DNA of 56,991 nt from Acidimicrobiaceae bacterium. Its GTDB lineage: Bacteria; Actinomycetota; Acidimicrobiia; Acidimicrobiales; RAAP-2. The notes under the pieces were generated by a model. It was given only the letters and a program-made list of their open reading frames with translations. It ran no database searches and was not told the origin of the DNA. Both the position numbers and the translations under genes were made by a program. The stretch is from NCBI GenBank assembly GCA_003155915.1, contig PMFA01000016.1, positions 38,745-95,735 of the forward strand. Direction: 5' to 3'. Position 1 is the stretch's first letter. Every line of letters begins with the position of its first letter. Positions 26,269 to 33,837 of the stretch are shown here, piece after piece.

Positions 26269-27077
26269 GAACCAAGCGCCAACGTTCGCATCGCGCTCGT
26301 CCAGGACGGCCACAACTTGGTGGCCCACCCGCCGAACTCTTCGGTGCTCGTCGCCACGAGTCCGATCTGCTCGTCGGCGTTCAGCAGGATCAGGGCTCCG
26401 CTCTTGCCGAAGTGTCCAAAACTCGACGCGGGCCAGTTCCCCATCCAGTGATGTTTGTCACCTTGAATCTCCGGACCGAGCCCCCACGGACACGGTGAGA
26501 ATCGACCGAAGCCCGGCACGAATCCGCCGAGTTGCGGGGCGTAGGTCGTGATGAGGTGGTCGCGCGTCGCTTTGGTGATGCCGTCCGGTCGGAGCCACGC
26601 GACGGCGAACCGGGCCAGATCATTCGTTGAACCGACGACGCCGGTCGACGGTCGATCCTCCAGCCGGGTGCTCGTCATGCCGAAGGCGCGAAAGACCCGT
26701 TGTTGCAACCAATTGTCGGCCGTGTTCTCGCCGAGGATCGACGACACGGCGAGGTCGATGCCGTAGTTCGAGTAGATCCGCTGGGTCCCGACTTCGACCA
26801 CCGGATCGCCCTCTTCGAGTCCCAACCCACTGCTGTGCGAGAGCAAATTGGCGAGCGTCGAGCCGGGCGGGCCGACCGGCTGATCAAAACGTTGTAGTTC
26901 CCAGTCGCGCTCGACGCCGAAGGCCAACGACACGGCCATTTTGGAGACCGACGCCCACGCGCGAACCTCATTGAGATCGCCCTCTTCGGCGATCCTCTCG
27001 ACCAAGCCGTCCTTCAGTGACAAGAGCACCATCGAGGGCGTGCCGGGCCACCCGTCGAGAAGGGAGTTCGTGCTCAC
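26265..27077 (-). CDS. Serine hydrolase, class C beta-lactamase family
   Basis: A 270-residue member of the beta-lactamase/DD-peptidase (class C, EstB-like) family. The three active-site motifs are present: SVSK (S43-x-x-K46) in WASVSKMAVSL, YSN in RIYSNYG, and HFGKSG in place of the KTG-like third motif. It has no clear signal peptide, so it is probably cytosolic and an esterase or amidase acting on a small substrate rather than a resistance enzyme. Length is short for the family. GTG 27077 is preceded by TATCAT 8 bases upstream and no ribosome site. It heads the coupled glycosyltransferase operon and is divergent from cofD. Confidence 0.82.
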   Translation of the reverse strand: MSTNSLLDGWPGTPSMVLLSLKDGLVERIAEEGDLNEVRAWASVSKMAVSLAFGVERDWELQRFDQPVGPPGSTLANLLSHSSGLGLEEGDPVVEVGTQRIYSNYGIDLAVSSILGENTADNWLQQRVFRAFGMTSTRLEDRPSTGVVGSTNDLARFAVAWLRPDGITKATRDHLITTYAPQLGGFVPGFGRFSPCPWGLGPEIQGDKHHWMGNWPASSFGHFGKSGALILLNADEQIGLVATSTEEFGGWATKLWPSWTSAMRTLALGS

Positions 27078-27085
27078 AACACCCG

Positions 27086-27091
27086 ATGATA
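27086..27091 (-). promoter_or_regulatory. Putative -10 box, leaderless start of serine hydrolase/GT operon
   Basis: TATCAT on the minus strand 8 bases before GTG 27077. The divergent region to cofD is only 39 bases long, so the two promoters must overlap in their upstream parts. Confidence 0.45.
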
Positions 27092-27103
27092 CCGAAGGCC
27101 CCG

Positions 27104-27109
27104 TAGAGT
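27104..27109 (+). promoter_or_regulatory. Putative -10 box, leaderless start of cofD
   Basis: TAGAGT on the plus strand 7 bases before the cofD GTG at 27117. Confidence 0.4.
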
Positions 27110-27116
27110 CTCGAGG

Positions 27117-28031
27117 GTGATAACGGTTCTCAGCGGTGGTGTGGGTGCGGCGCGACTGTTGGCCACGTTGAGCGACACGCTCGACCCCAGTGAGATCACC
27201 GCGATTGTGAACGTCGGTGACGACCTCACTATGCACGGACTCACGGTCTGTCCCGACCTCGACACGATCATGTACACCTTGGCCGGTCTCAACAACCACC
27301 AACTCGGCTGGGGCCTCGAAGGTGAGAGTTGGCGAGTGATGCAAGAGCTCGACGCCCTGGGCGGCGAAGCCTGGTTCCGACTGGGTGATCGCGACCTCGC
27401 CACGCATCTCTATCGCTCACAGCGTCTCGCTCACGGCGCCACCAAAACTGAGGTCACCGCCGAGCTGTGCGATCGATTGGGCGTGCGCGTTCGGCTCCTA
27501 CCGGTCACCGACGACGCGCTCGCCACGTGTTTCGACACCGATCTCGGTCGAATGAGTTTTCAGGAGTACTTCGTGCGCCACCACCACGACGTCGCGGTCA
27601 GCGCGATCGACATCGTCGGCGCCGACGAGGCATCGGCGTCGAATGAGGTGCTCGAGTCCCTTCGCGACGCCTCGAAAATCGTGATCGCGCCGTCCAATCC
27701 GCTGATCTCCATCGATCCAATACTGCGCGTTCGTGGGGTGCGCGATCTCCTCGAGCAGCGCCGCGACGTCGTCGTCGGAGTCTCACCGATCATCGACGGT
27801 CACGCCCTGAAGGGTCCGGCCGATCGACTGCTGGCCGAGCTCGGACACGAGGTGTCCTGCCTCGGGGTGCTCGACTTCTACAAGGGACTGATCGGTACGT
27901 GGATCATCGACGAGGCCGACGCCACTCGGGCCGACGCGGTACGCAGTCGCGGCGTCGATGTCGTGGTCACGACCACGATCATGGCCGAACCCGAGAACGC
28001 CCGACGACTGAGCGCGGCGGTGCTGGCGTGA
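27117..28031 (+). CDS. cofD: 2-phospho-L-lactate transferase (CofD/FbiA), F420 synthesis
   Basis: CofD/FbiA joins the phospholactate-type moiety (phosphoenolpyruvate-derived in actinobacteria) to the deazaflavin FO to give F420-0 or its dehydro form. The 304-residue protein is full length. Diagnostic blocks are the N-terminal LSGGVGAARLL, VNVGDDLTMHGLTVCPDLDTIMYTLAG, GEAWFRLGDRDLATHLYRS, FQEYFVRHHHD and IAPSNPLISIDPIL, then VSPIIDGHALKGPADRL. Cytosolic. It is the first gene of a two-gene unit: cofE starts inside its stop (GTGA). GTG start follows TAGAGT by 7 bases. FO synthase (fbiC) is not in this window. Confidence 0.95.
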   Translation: MITVLSGGVGAARLLATLSDTLDPSEITAIVNVGDDLTMHGLTVCPDLDTIMYTLAGLNNHQLGWGLEGESWRVMQELDALGGEAWFRLGDRDLATHLYRSQRLAHGATKTEVTAELCDRLGVRVRLLPVTDDALATCFDTDLGRMSFQEYFVRHHHDVAVSAIDIVGADEASASNEVLESLRDASKIVIAPSNPLISIDPILRVRGVRDLLEQRRDVVVGVSPIIDGHALKGPADRLLAELGHEVSCLGVLDFYKGLIGTWIIDEADATRADAVRSRGVDVVVTTTIMAEPENARRLSAAVLA

Positions 28032-28738
28032 ACGAACTGCGCGTCATTCCCCTGCCGTCGGTCGCGATGGTGAAAGAGGGTGACGATCTCGTTGCGATGT
28101 TCCTCGAGGCGCTTGATGCATCGGGACTGTCGCTCGAACACCGAGACCTCGTCATCGTGACCAGCAAGGTGGTGTCGAAGTCGGAGGGCCAGGTCGTCGA
28201 CTTCGACGGCACCGAGGAACACAAGGCGTCGTTGATCGAGGGCGAGTCCGCACGGATACTGCGCCGCCGCGGGCCGCTTCGCATCACCGAGACGCATCAC
28301 GGTTTCATCAACGCCAACGCGGGGATCGACCTCTCGAACACCGACGACGGCACGGCCGTGCTGTTGCCCAAGGACCCGGACCGCTCCGCGCGACGGTTCC
28401 GAGCGGAGATCCAACGACGCTGCAGCGTCGAAGTCGCGGTCATCATCACCGACACGTTCGGTCGGGTGTGGCGCGTCGGTGTCACCGACGTGGCGATCGG
28501 TTCGGCCGGCGTGAAACCGGTACTGGATCTTCGCGGCACGAACGACGCCACCGGCCGGGTCCTCGAAGTCACCGAGGTCGCGATCGCCGACGAGATCGCC
28601 AGCGCGGCCAATCTGGTGCTCGGCAAGGCCGAAGCGACACCGTTCGCGATCCTTCGCGGTCTCGACGACGCGTACTTCGGTGACGGTTCGATCAAAGAAG
28701 ACGCTCTCCGTCGCTTGAACGAAGACCTCTTTCGCTGA
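28028..28738 (+). CDS. cofE: Coenzyme F420-0:L-glutamate ligase (CofE), single domain
   Basis: Adds L-glutamates to F420-0 using GTP and divalent metals. The 236-residue protein covers only the CofE domain: LPSVAMVKEGDDL, DLVIVTSKVVSKSEGQ, GPLRITETHHGFINANAGIDLSN (H and N/D of the nucleotide and metal site), LLPKDPDRSARRFRAEI and TDTFGRVWRVGVTDVAIG. Mycobacterial FbiB carries an extra nitroreductase-like C-terminal domain that reduces dehydro-F420-0; it is absent here, as in archaeal CofE. GTG 28028 overlaps the cofD stop by four bases. Its stop directly abuts the stop of the convergent sugar pyrophosphorylase gene. Confidence 0.94.
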   Translation: MNELRVIPLPSVAMVKEGDDLVAMFLEALDASGLSLEHRDLVIVTSKVVSKSEGQVVDFDGTEEHKASLIEGESARILRRRGPLRITETHHGFINANAGIDLSNTDDGTAVLLPKDPDRSARRFRAEIQRRCSVEVAVIITDTFGRVWRVGVTDVAIGSAGVKPVLDLRGTNDATGRVLEVTEVAIADEIASAANLVLGKAEATPFAILRGLDDAYFGDGSIKEDALRRLNEDLFR

Positions 28739-29764
28739 CTACACCCCGCCGAGGCGTACTTCGCCCGACAGTTCTGAGGCCGGCGCCACGTGCACATTCG
28801 CGCCCACGACGCACGTCGCGCCCAACTGGGAGTAGCGCCCGATCACCGCACCGGGTCCGATGATGGAAGAGCGTATGACGCAGTTACTCTGCACGATGGC
28901 CCCGGGCAAGAGCACCGCCTCTTCGAGGACCACGTGAGCGCCCACGACGCAGTCACTGTCGACGACTGAATTAGTGAGCGTCGCCGAGGCGTCGACGGTC
29001 GCCGAGGCGTGACGCCACGAACAGTTCACGATGTCGCTGAACACGTGCATTCCCTGACGACCGTTCAAGATGTCGACGTTCGCCTGCAGGTAGGTCTGGG
29101 GCGTCCCGGTGTCGAGCCAGTACGCGCCGTCGACCATGGCGAAGAGCTCGCCAGCGGCGGCGAGCGCCGGGAAGGTGTCACGCTCGACACTCACCCGGCC
29201 CACGGCCGCGATGCGATCCAGCGCACGCGGCTCGAAGATATAAGTCCCGGCGTTGACGTTGTTCGTCGGCGCCTCGTCGCGCGGTGGCTTCTCGACGAAT
29301 GCGATGACCCGACCGTCCGACGTCGTCGGCACGACGCCGAATCGCGAGGGGTCGTCGACGGGATGCAGGGCGATCGTGGCCTCTCCGCCGTGGTCGTGAT
29401 GGAACGCCCTCAACGTCGTGATGTTGAGGTCGGTGAGCACGTCACCGTTCACCACGAGGAACGTCTCGTCGAAGCCAAATTGGGTGGCGGCGAAGCGAAT
29501 GGCGCCGGCGGTGTCGAGGGGTTCGGGCTCGACGGCGTAGTTCACGCGCACGCCCGCGATCACGTTGCTCGGGTAGGCCTCGGTGAACTGCTCCGGGAGA
29601 TAGCCCAGGGAGAGCACCGTATCGGTGACGCCGTGGCGCGCCAACCATTCGAAGACGCACTCGATCATCGGTACACCGACGAGGGGCAACATCTGTTTGG
29701 GCGTCTCGTAGGTGAGCGGCCGTAGACGCGATCCCTTGCCGCCGACCAGAATGATCGACTTCAA
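28739..29764 (-). CDS. Mannose-1-phosphate guanylyltransferase-type sugar nucleotidyltransferase
   Basis: A 341-residue nucleotidyltransferase: N-domain with VGGKGSRLRPLTYETPKQMLPL (nucleotide loop and catalytic Arg/Lys), FLVVNGDVLTDL (metal Asp), FGVVPTTSDGRVIAFVEKP and NAGTYIFEP, then a C-terminal left-handed beta-helix of hexapeptides (about 245-335). It joins a sugar 1-phosphate to an NTP; in the matching actinobacterial neighbourhood beside cofD/cofE this enzyme is the GDP-mannose pyrophosphorylase, so GDP-mannose is the likely product. TTG is the only reasonable start; GAAGG lies upstream inside the previous gene. Two bases separate it from the upstream stop, so it is in one operon with 29767-30573. 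Confidence 0.85.
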   Translation of the reverse strand: MKSIILVGGKGSRLRPLTYETPKQMLPLVGVPMIECVFEWLARHGVTDTVLSLGYLPEQFTEAYPSNVIAGVRVNYAVEPEPLDTAGAIRFAATQFGFDETFLVVNGDVLTDLNITTLRAFHHDHGGEATIALHPVDDPSRFGVVPTTSDGRVIAFVEKPPRDEAPTNNVNAGTYIFEPRALDRIAAVGRVSVERDTFPALAAAGELFAMVDGAYWLDTGTPQTYLQANVDILNGRQGMHVFSDIVNCSWRHASATVDASATLTNSVVDSDCVVGAHVVLEEAVLLPGAIVQSNCVIRSSIIGPGAVIGRYSQLGATCVVGANVHVAPASELSGEVRLGGV

Positions 29765-29766
29765 GC

Positions 29767-30573
29767 TCAGCCCTTCGGCGTCGTCGTCGTGGTGCTCTTG
29801 ATCGTGGTGGTGGTCGAGCCGGACTTCACGGTCGTCGTCGTGGGCGGCGTCGTGACGGTCGTCGTCGACGTCACGGTCGTCGCGTCAGCGACCATCTCTT
29901 CGTTGGTCAACTTCCCCGGCGCCTTCGGCGTCACGCCGACCGGATCAAAGGCCATCGTGATTCGAATTTCGGGCGCGAACTTGATGGTCGCGGGATTGGT
30001 CGTGATGGTCGGCTTCTTCTGGCCGAACGTCGTCCAGTAGGCGTAGCTGACCTTACCGGCCTGGCCCGGATAGAGCGTGCCCTTGCCGGTCGGGCAGGCC
30101 TGTCCGTTGGTGTAGGACGTCTTGGGGTTCGACGCACCAAGTTGGTTCTTCGGGATATTCATCTGAGTCGAACTGATGAGGAGACCGGGATACTCGTTGC
30201 CGAACTGCGCCAACGTCGCGTTATTGCCGGAGTCGGCCGCGGAGACCGGACTGATCTTGAGCACGTCGGCCGTCAGCGCGTACATGCCCTGAGCCTTCAG
30301 CGTGGTATCGGTCGACAGGAACGGCAAGTTCTTGCCGCAGGCCTGAATCGAGAGGGCGGCGAACCAGGTGGTGCCGATCTTGGGCGCGACGCCCGCGGGG
30401 TTCTTGGGCGGGTGCTCGTACTCATAGCGTGCGAAGACGGTGGCGACCAGGCCCAGGACCACGATGACGACGAGCGCCCCGTAGAAGTTGCCGGGGCGCG
30501 TCTTTTTGTAGGCCTTGCCGCCTCCCGACGCCCCGACCCTACTTACCCATCTGCCTGTTGCGCTCTTAGCCAC
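29767..30573 (-). CDS. Single-TM anchored protein with Thr-rich C-tail
   Basis: A 268-residue protein not recognised by name. A basic cytoplasmic start is followed by one TM (about 31-49), then a soluble extracytoplasmic domain with one Cys pair (ACGKNLPF, QACPTGKG) and sequence such as KVSYAYWTTFGQ. The last 40 residues are almost only Thr with Pro, Lys, Ser and Val (TTTTVKSGSTTTTIKSTTTT). The extracytoplasmic tail would suit O-glycosylation. It precedes the GDP-sugar gene by two bases. Its GTG has TAGCGT 7 bases upstream and no ribosome site. Real function unknown. Confidence 0.72.
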   Translation of the reverse strand: MAKSATGRWVSRVGASGGGKAYKKTRPGNFYGALVVIVVLGLVATVFARYEYEHPPKNPAGVAPKIGTTWFAALSIQACGKNLPFLSTDTTLKAQGMYALTADVLKISPVSAADSGNNATLAQFGNEYPGLLISSTQMNIPKNQLGASNPKTSYTNGQACPTGKGTLYPGQAGKVSYAYWTTFGQKKPTITTNPATIKFAPEIRITMAFDPVGVTPKAPGKLTNEEMVADATTVTSTTTVTTPPTTTTVKSGSTTTTIKSTTTTTPKG

Positions 30574-30580
30574 GGAGGCA

Positions 30581-30586
30581 ACGCTA
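30581..30586 (-). promoter_or_regulatory. Putative -10 box, leaderless start of 29767-30573 operon
   Basis: TAGCGT on the minus strand 7 bases before GTG 30573. Confidence 0.4.
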
Positions 30587-30619
30587 CTAAAGAATGGGAC
30601 GTCGAAAAGTCGCTCCGCG

Positions 30620-30693
30620 TAGGGGCGGAGGGATTCGAACCCTCACTGGAGGCGGTTTAAGCGCCTTGCCTCTGCCAATTGGGCTACGCCCCC
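30620..30693 (-). tRNA. tRNA with UAA anticodon (tRNA-Leu), short variable loop
   Basis: A 74-nt cloverleaf can be drawn. Acceptor 7 bp GGGGGCG/CGCCCCU with a G1-U72 wobble and discriminator A73; U8 A9; D-arm with 3-bp stem GCC/GGC and an 11-nt loop; anticodon stem AGGCG/CGCCU closing the loop CUUAAAC, so the anticodon is UAA and reads the leucine codon UUA; variable region only 5 nt (CCAGU); T-arm GAGGG-UUCGAAU-CCCUC. The D-arm looks like that of leucine tRNAs, but leucine tRNAs in bacteria normally have a long variable arm. CCA is not encoded. The gene is read toward 29767-30573 and is single. Confidence 0.85.
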
Positions 30694-30732
30694 GTACACG
30701 GATGTTGCGTCGTAACCGTAATGCATTGTAAA

Positions 30733-30746
30733 GAGTTTCTAAACTC
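30733..30746. promoter_or_regulatory. Dyad symmetry in the tRNA-Leu / NlpC divergent region
   Basis: GAGTTTCTAAACTC: two 6-base arms with a 2-base centre. It lies in the 88-base AT-rich region between the tRNA gene and the NlpC/P60 gene, just upstream of the latter's predicted promoter. It could be an operator or chance in an AT-rich stretch. Confidence 0.3.
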
Positions 30747-30769
30747 CTTAATTTCATAAAACGGCTAAC

Positions 30770-30775
30770 TAGGCT
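30770..30775 (+). promoter_or_regulatory. Putative -10 box, leaderless start of NlpC/P60 gene
   Basis: TAGGCT on the plus strand 6 bases before the ATG at 30782; TTAATT at 30748-30753 is a weak -35 candidate at 16 bases spacing. Confidence 0.42.
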
Positions 30776-30781
30776 GTTTTT

Positions 30782-31951
30782 ATGATTCGCGTGCGTCGTC
30801 GGGGCACGACTCGATCAACTCCCCTCGTTGTGCTGGCCTTCAGCGTCGCCTCGTTGATCGTCACGCCCGTTGCCGCGCACGCGGCGAGCATCACCCAGAC
30901 CCAGGCCATGATCGAGGCGCTGACCAACCGACTCTCGCGCCTCGAAAAGACCAGCGAAATCACGTCCAACCAGTACGACGCGGACCGGGTCAAACTGGCG
31001 ACGATCACCGCGAACATCAAGAATCTCCAGGGTAAGGAAAAGGGCAAGCGCGCCGCGATCAAGGTGACGCAGAAGGCACTCGTCGCGGACATCGTGCGCG
31101 CCTACGTGCTCGGCGCCTCGGACGCGCAGATCATCGCGCTCTTCAACCAGAACGCGACCCAATTCGGCTCGCGCACGGTCTACGAGAACGAGGTCATCGG
31201 CAACCTCAACCAGTTGAAGCACGAGTACCAGAAGGAGAAGATCTCACTCGACACCACCATTCGACTCGTCGGCATCCAACGGGTTGACGCCGGTCGCCAG
31301 ACCTACGCGATGTCCCGCTTGCTCTCGCTCAACATCTACAACACCGACACGACACAAAGAACCCTCCACAAAATGACCCTCGCCTTGAAGGGTGAGATCA
31401 TCACCTACGAGATCCAACAGGGCGTCGTGGCCGCGAAGAGCCACGATCTCGCGGCCGAAGAGACCGCGATCACCGCCGCCTCCGCGGTCGGTGGACAAAA
31501 CGCGGCGAATGAAGTGACCAAAGCCATCGAGCAGGCCTCTCAGACGATCACCCTCGTCGACGTCGGCAGCACCGCCCAGGGTCTGGCGGCGGTCAAGGCC
31601 GCCGAATCTCAGATCGGCGTGCCCTACGTCTGGGGCGGCGAGACGCCCTACCGGGGCTTCGACTGTTCGGGCCTCGTCCAGTGGGCCTGGGCCAAGGCCG
31701 GCATCCAGATTCCGCGCACGACCGAGTCGCAGTGGCCCGACCTGGTCCACGTGCCCCTGAACGATCTCCAGCCGGGCGACCTCTTGTTCTACTTCAACCT
31801 CGACGGCGACAACGCCGTCGACCACGTCGTGATGTACGTCGGCAGCGGTCCCTACGGCTCCAGCACCGTCATCGCCGCGGCCTACACCGGCACGAACATC
31901 GGCTACGAGCCAGTCTTCACGAACGGACTAGAAGGCGCCGCGCGGCCCTAA
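30782..31951 (+). CDS. Secreted NlpC/P60 peptidoglycan hydrolase
   Basis: A 389-residue secreted wall hydrolase. Signal peptide residues 1-35 (RVRRRGTTR, hydrophobic core, AAHAAS); coiled-coil region about 36-250 of the kind that holds RipA-like enzymes inactive; NlpC/P60 domain about 265-385. Catalytic Cys295 is in GFDCSGLVQWAWAKAG and His348 in NAVDHVVMYVG. The third polar residue, usually His, Asn or Gln in a PH-type motif, falls at AAAYTG and seems replaced by Tyr or Ala. It would cut the D-gamma-Glu to diamino-acid bond of stem peptides, with a role in cell separation. Preceded by a TAGGCT box, ATG with almost no leader. Confidence 0.9.
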   Translation: MIRVRRRGTTRSTPLVVLAFSVASLIVTPVAAHAASITQTQAMIEALTNRLSRLEKTSEITSNQYDADRVKLATITANIKNLQGKEKGKRAAIKVTQKALVADIVRAYVLGASDAQIIALFNQNATQFGSRTVYENEVIGNLNQLKHEYQKEKISLDTTIRLVGIQRVDAGRQTYAMSRLLSLNIYNTDTTQRTLHKMTLALKGEIITYEIQQGVVAAKSHDLAAEETAITAASAVGGQNAANEVTKAIEQASQTITLVDVGSTAQGLAAVKAAESQIGVPYVWGGETPYRGFDCSGLVQWAWAKAGIQIPRTTESQWPDLVHVPLNDLQPGDLLFYFNLDGDNAVDHVVMYVGSGPYGSSTVIAAAYTGTNIGYEPVFTNGLEGAARP

Positions 31952-31957
31952 GTCGAA

Positions 31958-33733
31958 TCAGTTGTCGCGAACGGCGTTGGATTTCGCCGAGAGGACGCTG
32001 GCACCAACCTTGTTCGTCGCTCGCACTTCGAAGGAGTAGTGCAGTTTCTTGTTGAGTCCCTTGAAGCTGCACGTCATCGAGCTCGTGACGCAGGTCTGGG
32101 CCTTGGGGAGCGACACGACGGTGTAGGACGTAATCGCGCTACCACCGTCACTCGACGGTGCGCTCCAACGCACGGTGATGACGCCCTTCTTGTCGGCCGC
32201 CGTGACGTGTCGCGGCGCCGAGGCGACCATGGTTGGTGCAACGCCCGAGGAGTTCACCACGAAGAGTTGAATGCTCTTGCTCGCGTCGGCGTAGGAGCCC
32301 GCGACGCCGCAACTGCCGTCAGCGCTGCACGACACCTGGTAGATCGAGCCCAAGCCACCCTTGTTGAGCGACGACGTGCCGGGAACTTCGATCGGACTTG
32401 ACCACACATTGGAGGATTCGTTGACCAAGAAGACTTGGGCGTTGTTGCCGCCGTCGGTGTAGGTACCACCCGCGCTACACGCGCCCGCCGCACTGCACGA
32501 GATCGAGTCGAATGCCGCACCGGCGTTGTCATTCAAAGTTTGCACGCCCGGAATCTCCGACGCGGGACTCCAGACGTGATTCGCTTCGTCGTCGACGAAG
32601 GGCTGCGCGATTCCCTTCGCGTCAGCGAACCCACCAATGGCGCTGCAGTTGCCCGCGGACGGACACGCGATGCCGCCCAAACTATTACTGAGGCCGCTCC
32701 CGAGAAGTTGCGTCGCGAAAAGTTGGGTCGCGCTGGCCCACACGCCGCCGACCTCATTGATGATGAAGGCCTGGGACTGACCCGACGTATCCAAGTAGTT
32801 TCCGCCGGCGGCGCAGTCTCCGGGGGCGCCACACGACAGCGCGGTCAACGCGGCTTCGTTGACGCGACTCAGCGCCGCGACGCCCGGTATCGCCTCCACG
32901 GGGCCCCAGAGACCGTTGTTCTCATTGATGAGAAACGGCACCAAGGTCGTGCTCGTCGCACTCAGGACCAGAACGTCGCCACCGGCCACGCACGTCGTCG
33001 CCGACGCGCAGTCGAGGCCACCGACGATGGCGATGCCACTCGGATTGAACGACGCCGATCCCTGTGCTTCCACCGGCGCAGCCCATACGCCATTCGTCTC
33101 GGTGAAGATGATCGGCTGGGCGCTCTGCGTGACGTGGTCAACGAAGGAACCGAGGCCGACGCAGTTGGTGGCCGACGTGCACGAAAGCGTGCTCATCTCG
33201 CTGGCGTCTTCGACGCTCAAGATCGTAAAGTCTGGCACTTCGGTCGGGAACCCCCACGTTCCGTTCACCTGGTTCAGGACGAACGTGTGCACGATCGTTG
33301 CGCTATCGGTATAGGAGCCTTCCGCGGTGCAACTTCCGGCCGCGGGACACGAGATCGCGATAATTCCCGCGGCCCCTCCCGCGTTGAGCGCCGCGGCCAC
33401 TTCCGTGGCACTCCCCCACACGCCGTTGGTCTCTTGCGAGACGAAGGCCTGTTGCGCGGTCGAACCGTCCGTAAAGGTTCCGCCATTGACACAGTTACCC
33501 GACGACGTGCACACGATGGGACCCGGGGCTGCCGTGGACTGATTCAATGTCGCGAGTCCGGGCATCTCTATGGCGTTCGTCCAGTAGGCGTCCGCGCCCG
33601 CGTTGGCGATTGAAAAAAGGTTGAGACAGAGCACCGCGCTCACGGCGGACACGACCATGAGCAATCGGCCCCAACGGGGCCCCGAGTGATGGCGCATGAT
33701 CGGTAGTACGTACTTCGCACGCGAATCGATCAT
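31958..33733 (-). CDS. Exported protein of eight Cys-pair repeats plus fibronectin III
   Basis: A 591-residue exported protein. Signal or anchor about residues 24-46. Then eight repeats of 54-59 residues, each with C-x5-C (Cys pairs at 75/81, 129/135, 185/191, 242/248, 301/307, 357/363, 413/419, 469/475) set in a pattern like SC-SAG-C-AGG-YTD, then FVNE--GVW--EVPG. The spacing suggests an eight-bladed propeller with a disulfide per blade. Residues about 500-590 are a fibronectin type III domain (APRHVTAADKKGVITVRWSAP). Not recognised as a named family; perhaps adhesive. ATG 33733 is set by AGGAG six bases upstream, not the TTG at 33739. Converges with the NlpC gene, 6-base gap. Confidence 0.82.
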   Translation of the reverse strand: MIDSRAKYVLPIMRHHSGPRWGRLLMVVSAVSAVLCLNLFSIANAGADAYWTNAIEMPGLATLNQSTAAPGPIVCTSSGNCVNGGTFTDGSTAQQAFVSQETNGVWGSATEVAAALNAGGAAGIIAISCPAAGSCTAEGSYTDSATIVHTFVLNQVNGTWGFPTEVPDFTILSVEDASEMSTLSCTSATNCVGLGSFVDHVTQSAQPIIFTETNGVWAAPVEAQGSASFNPSGIAIVGGLDCASATTCVAGGDVLVLSATSTTLVPFLINENNGLWGPVEAIPGVAALSRVNEAALTALSCGAPGDCAAGGNYLDTSGQSQAFIINEVGGVWASATQLFATQLLGSGLSNSLGGIACPSAGNCSAIGGFADAKGIAQPFVDDEANHVWSPASEIPGVQTLNDNAGAAFDSISCSAAGACSAGGTYTDGGNNAQVFLVNESSNVWSSPIEVPGTSSLNKGGLGSIYQVSCSADGSCGVAGSYADASKSIQLFVVNSSGVAPTMVASAPRHVTAADKKGVITVRWSAPSSDGGSAITSYTVVSLPKAQTCVTSSMTCSFKGLNKKLHYSFEVRATNKVGASVLSAKSNAVRDN

Positions 33734-33837
33734 TGCCAACTCCTCGCGCGCACCATTTTGGCCCCGTCGGACGCGAGAATAGCAAAGTGCTCAAATTCAC
33801 AGTTCTGGAATGTGACCGCCGACGGGCTGACGCGGGC

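Noticed and set aside
31951-31958. Possible frameshift or missing terminator between NlpC and repeat protein
   Set aside because: Both genes are complete and simply converge with a 6-base gap.
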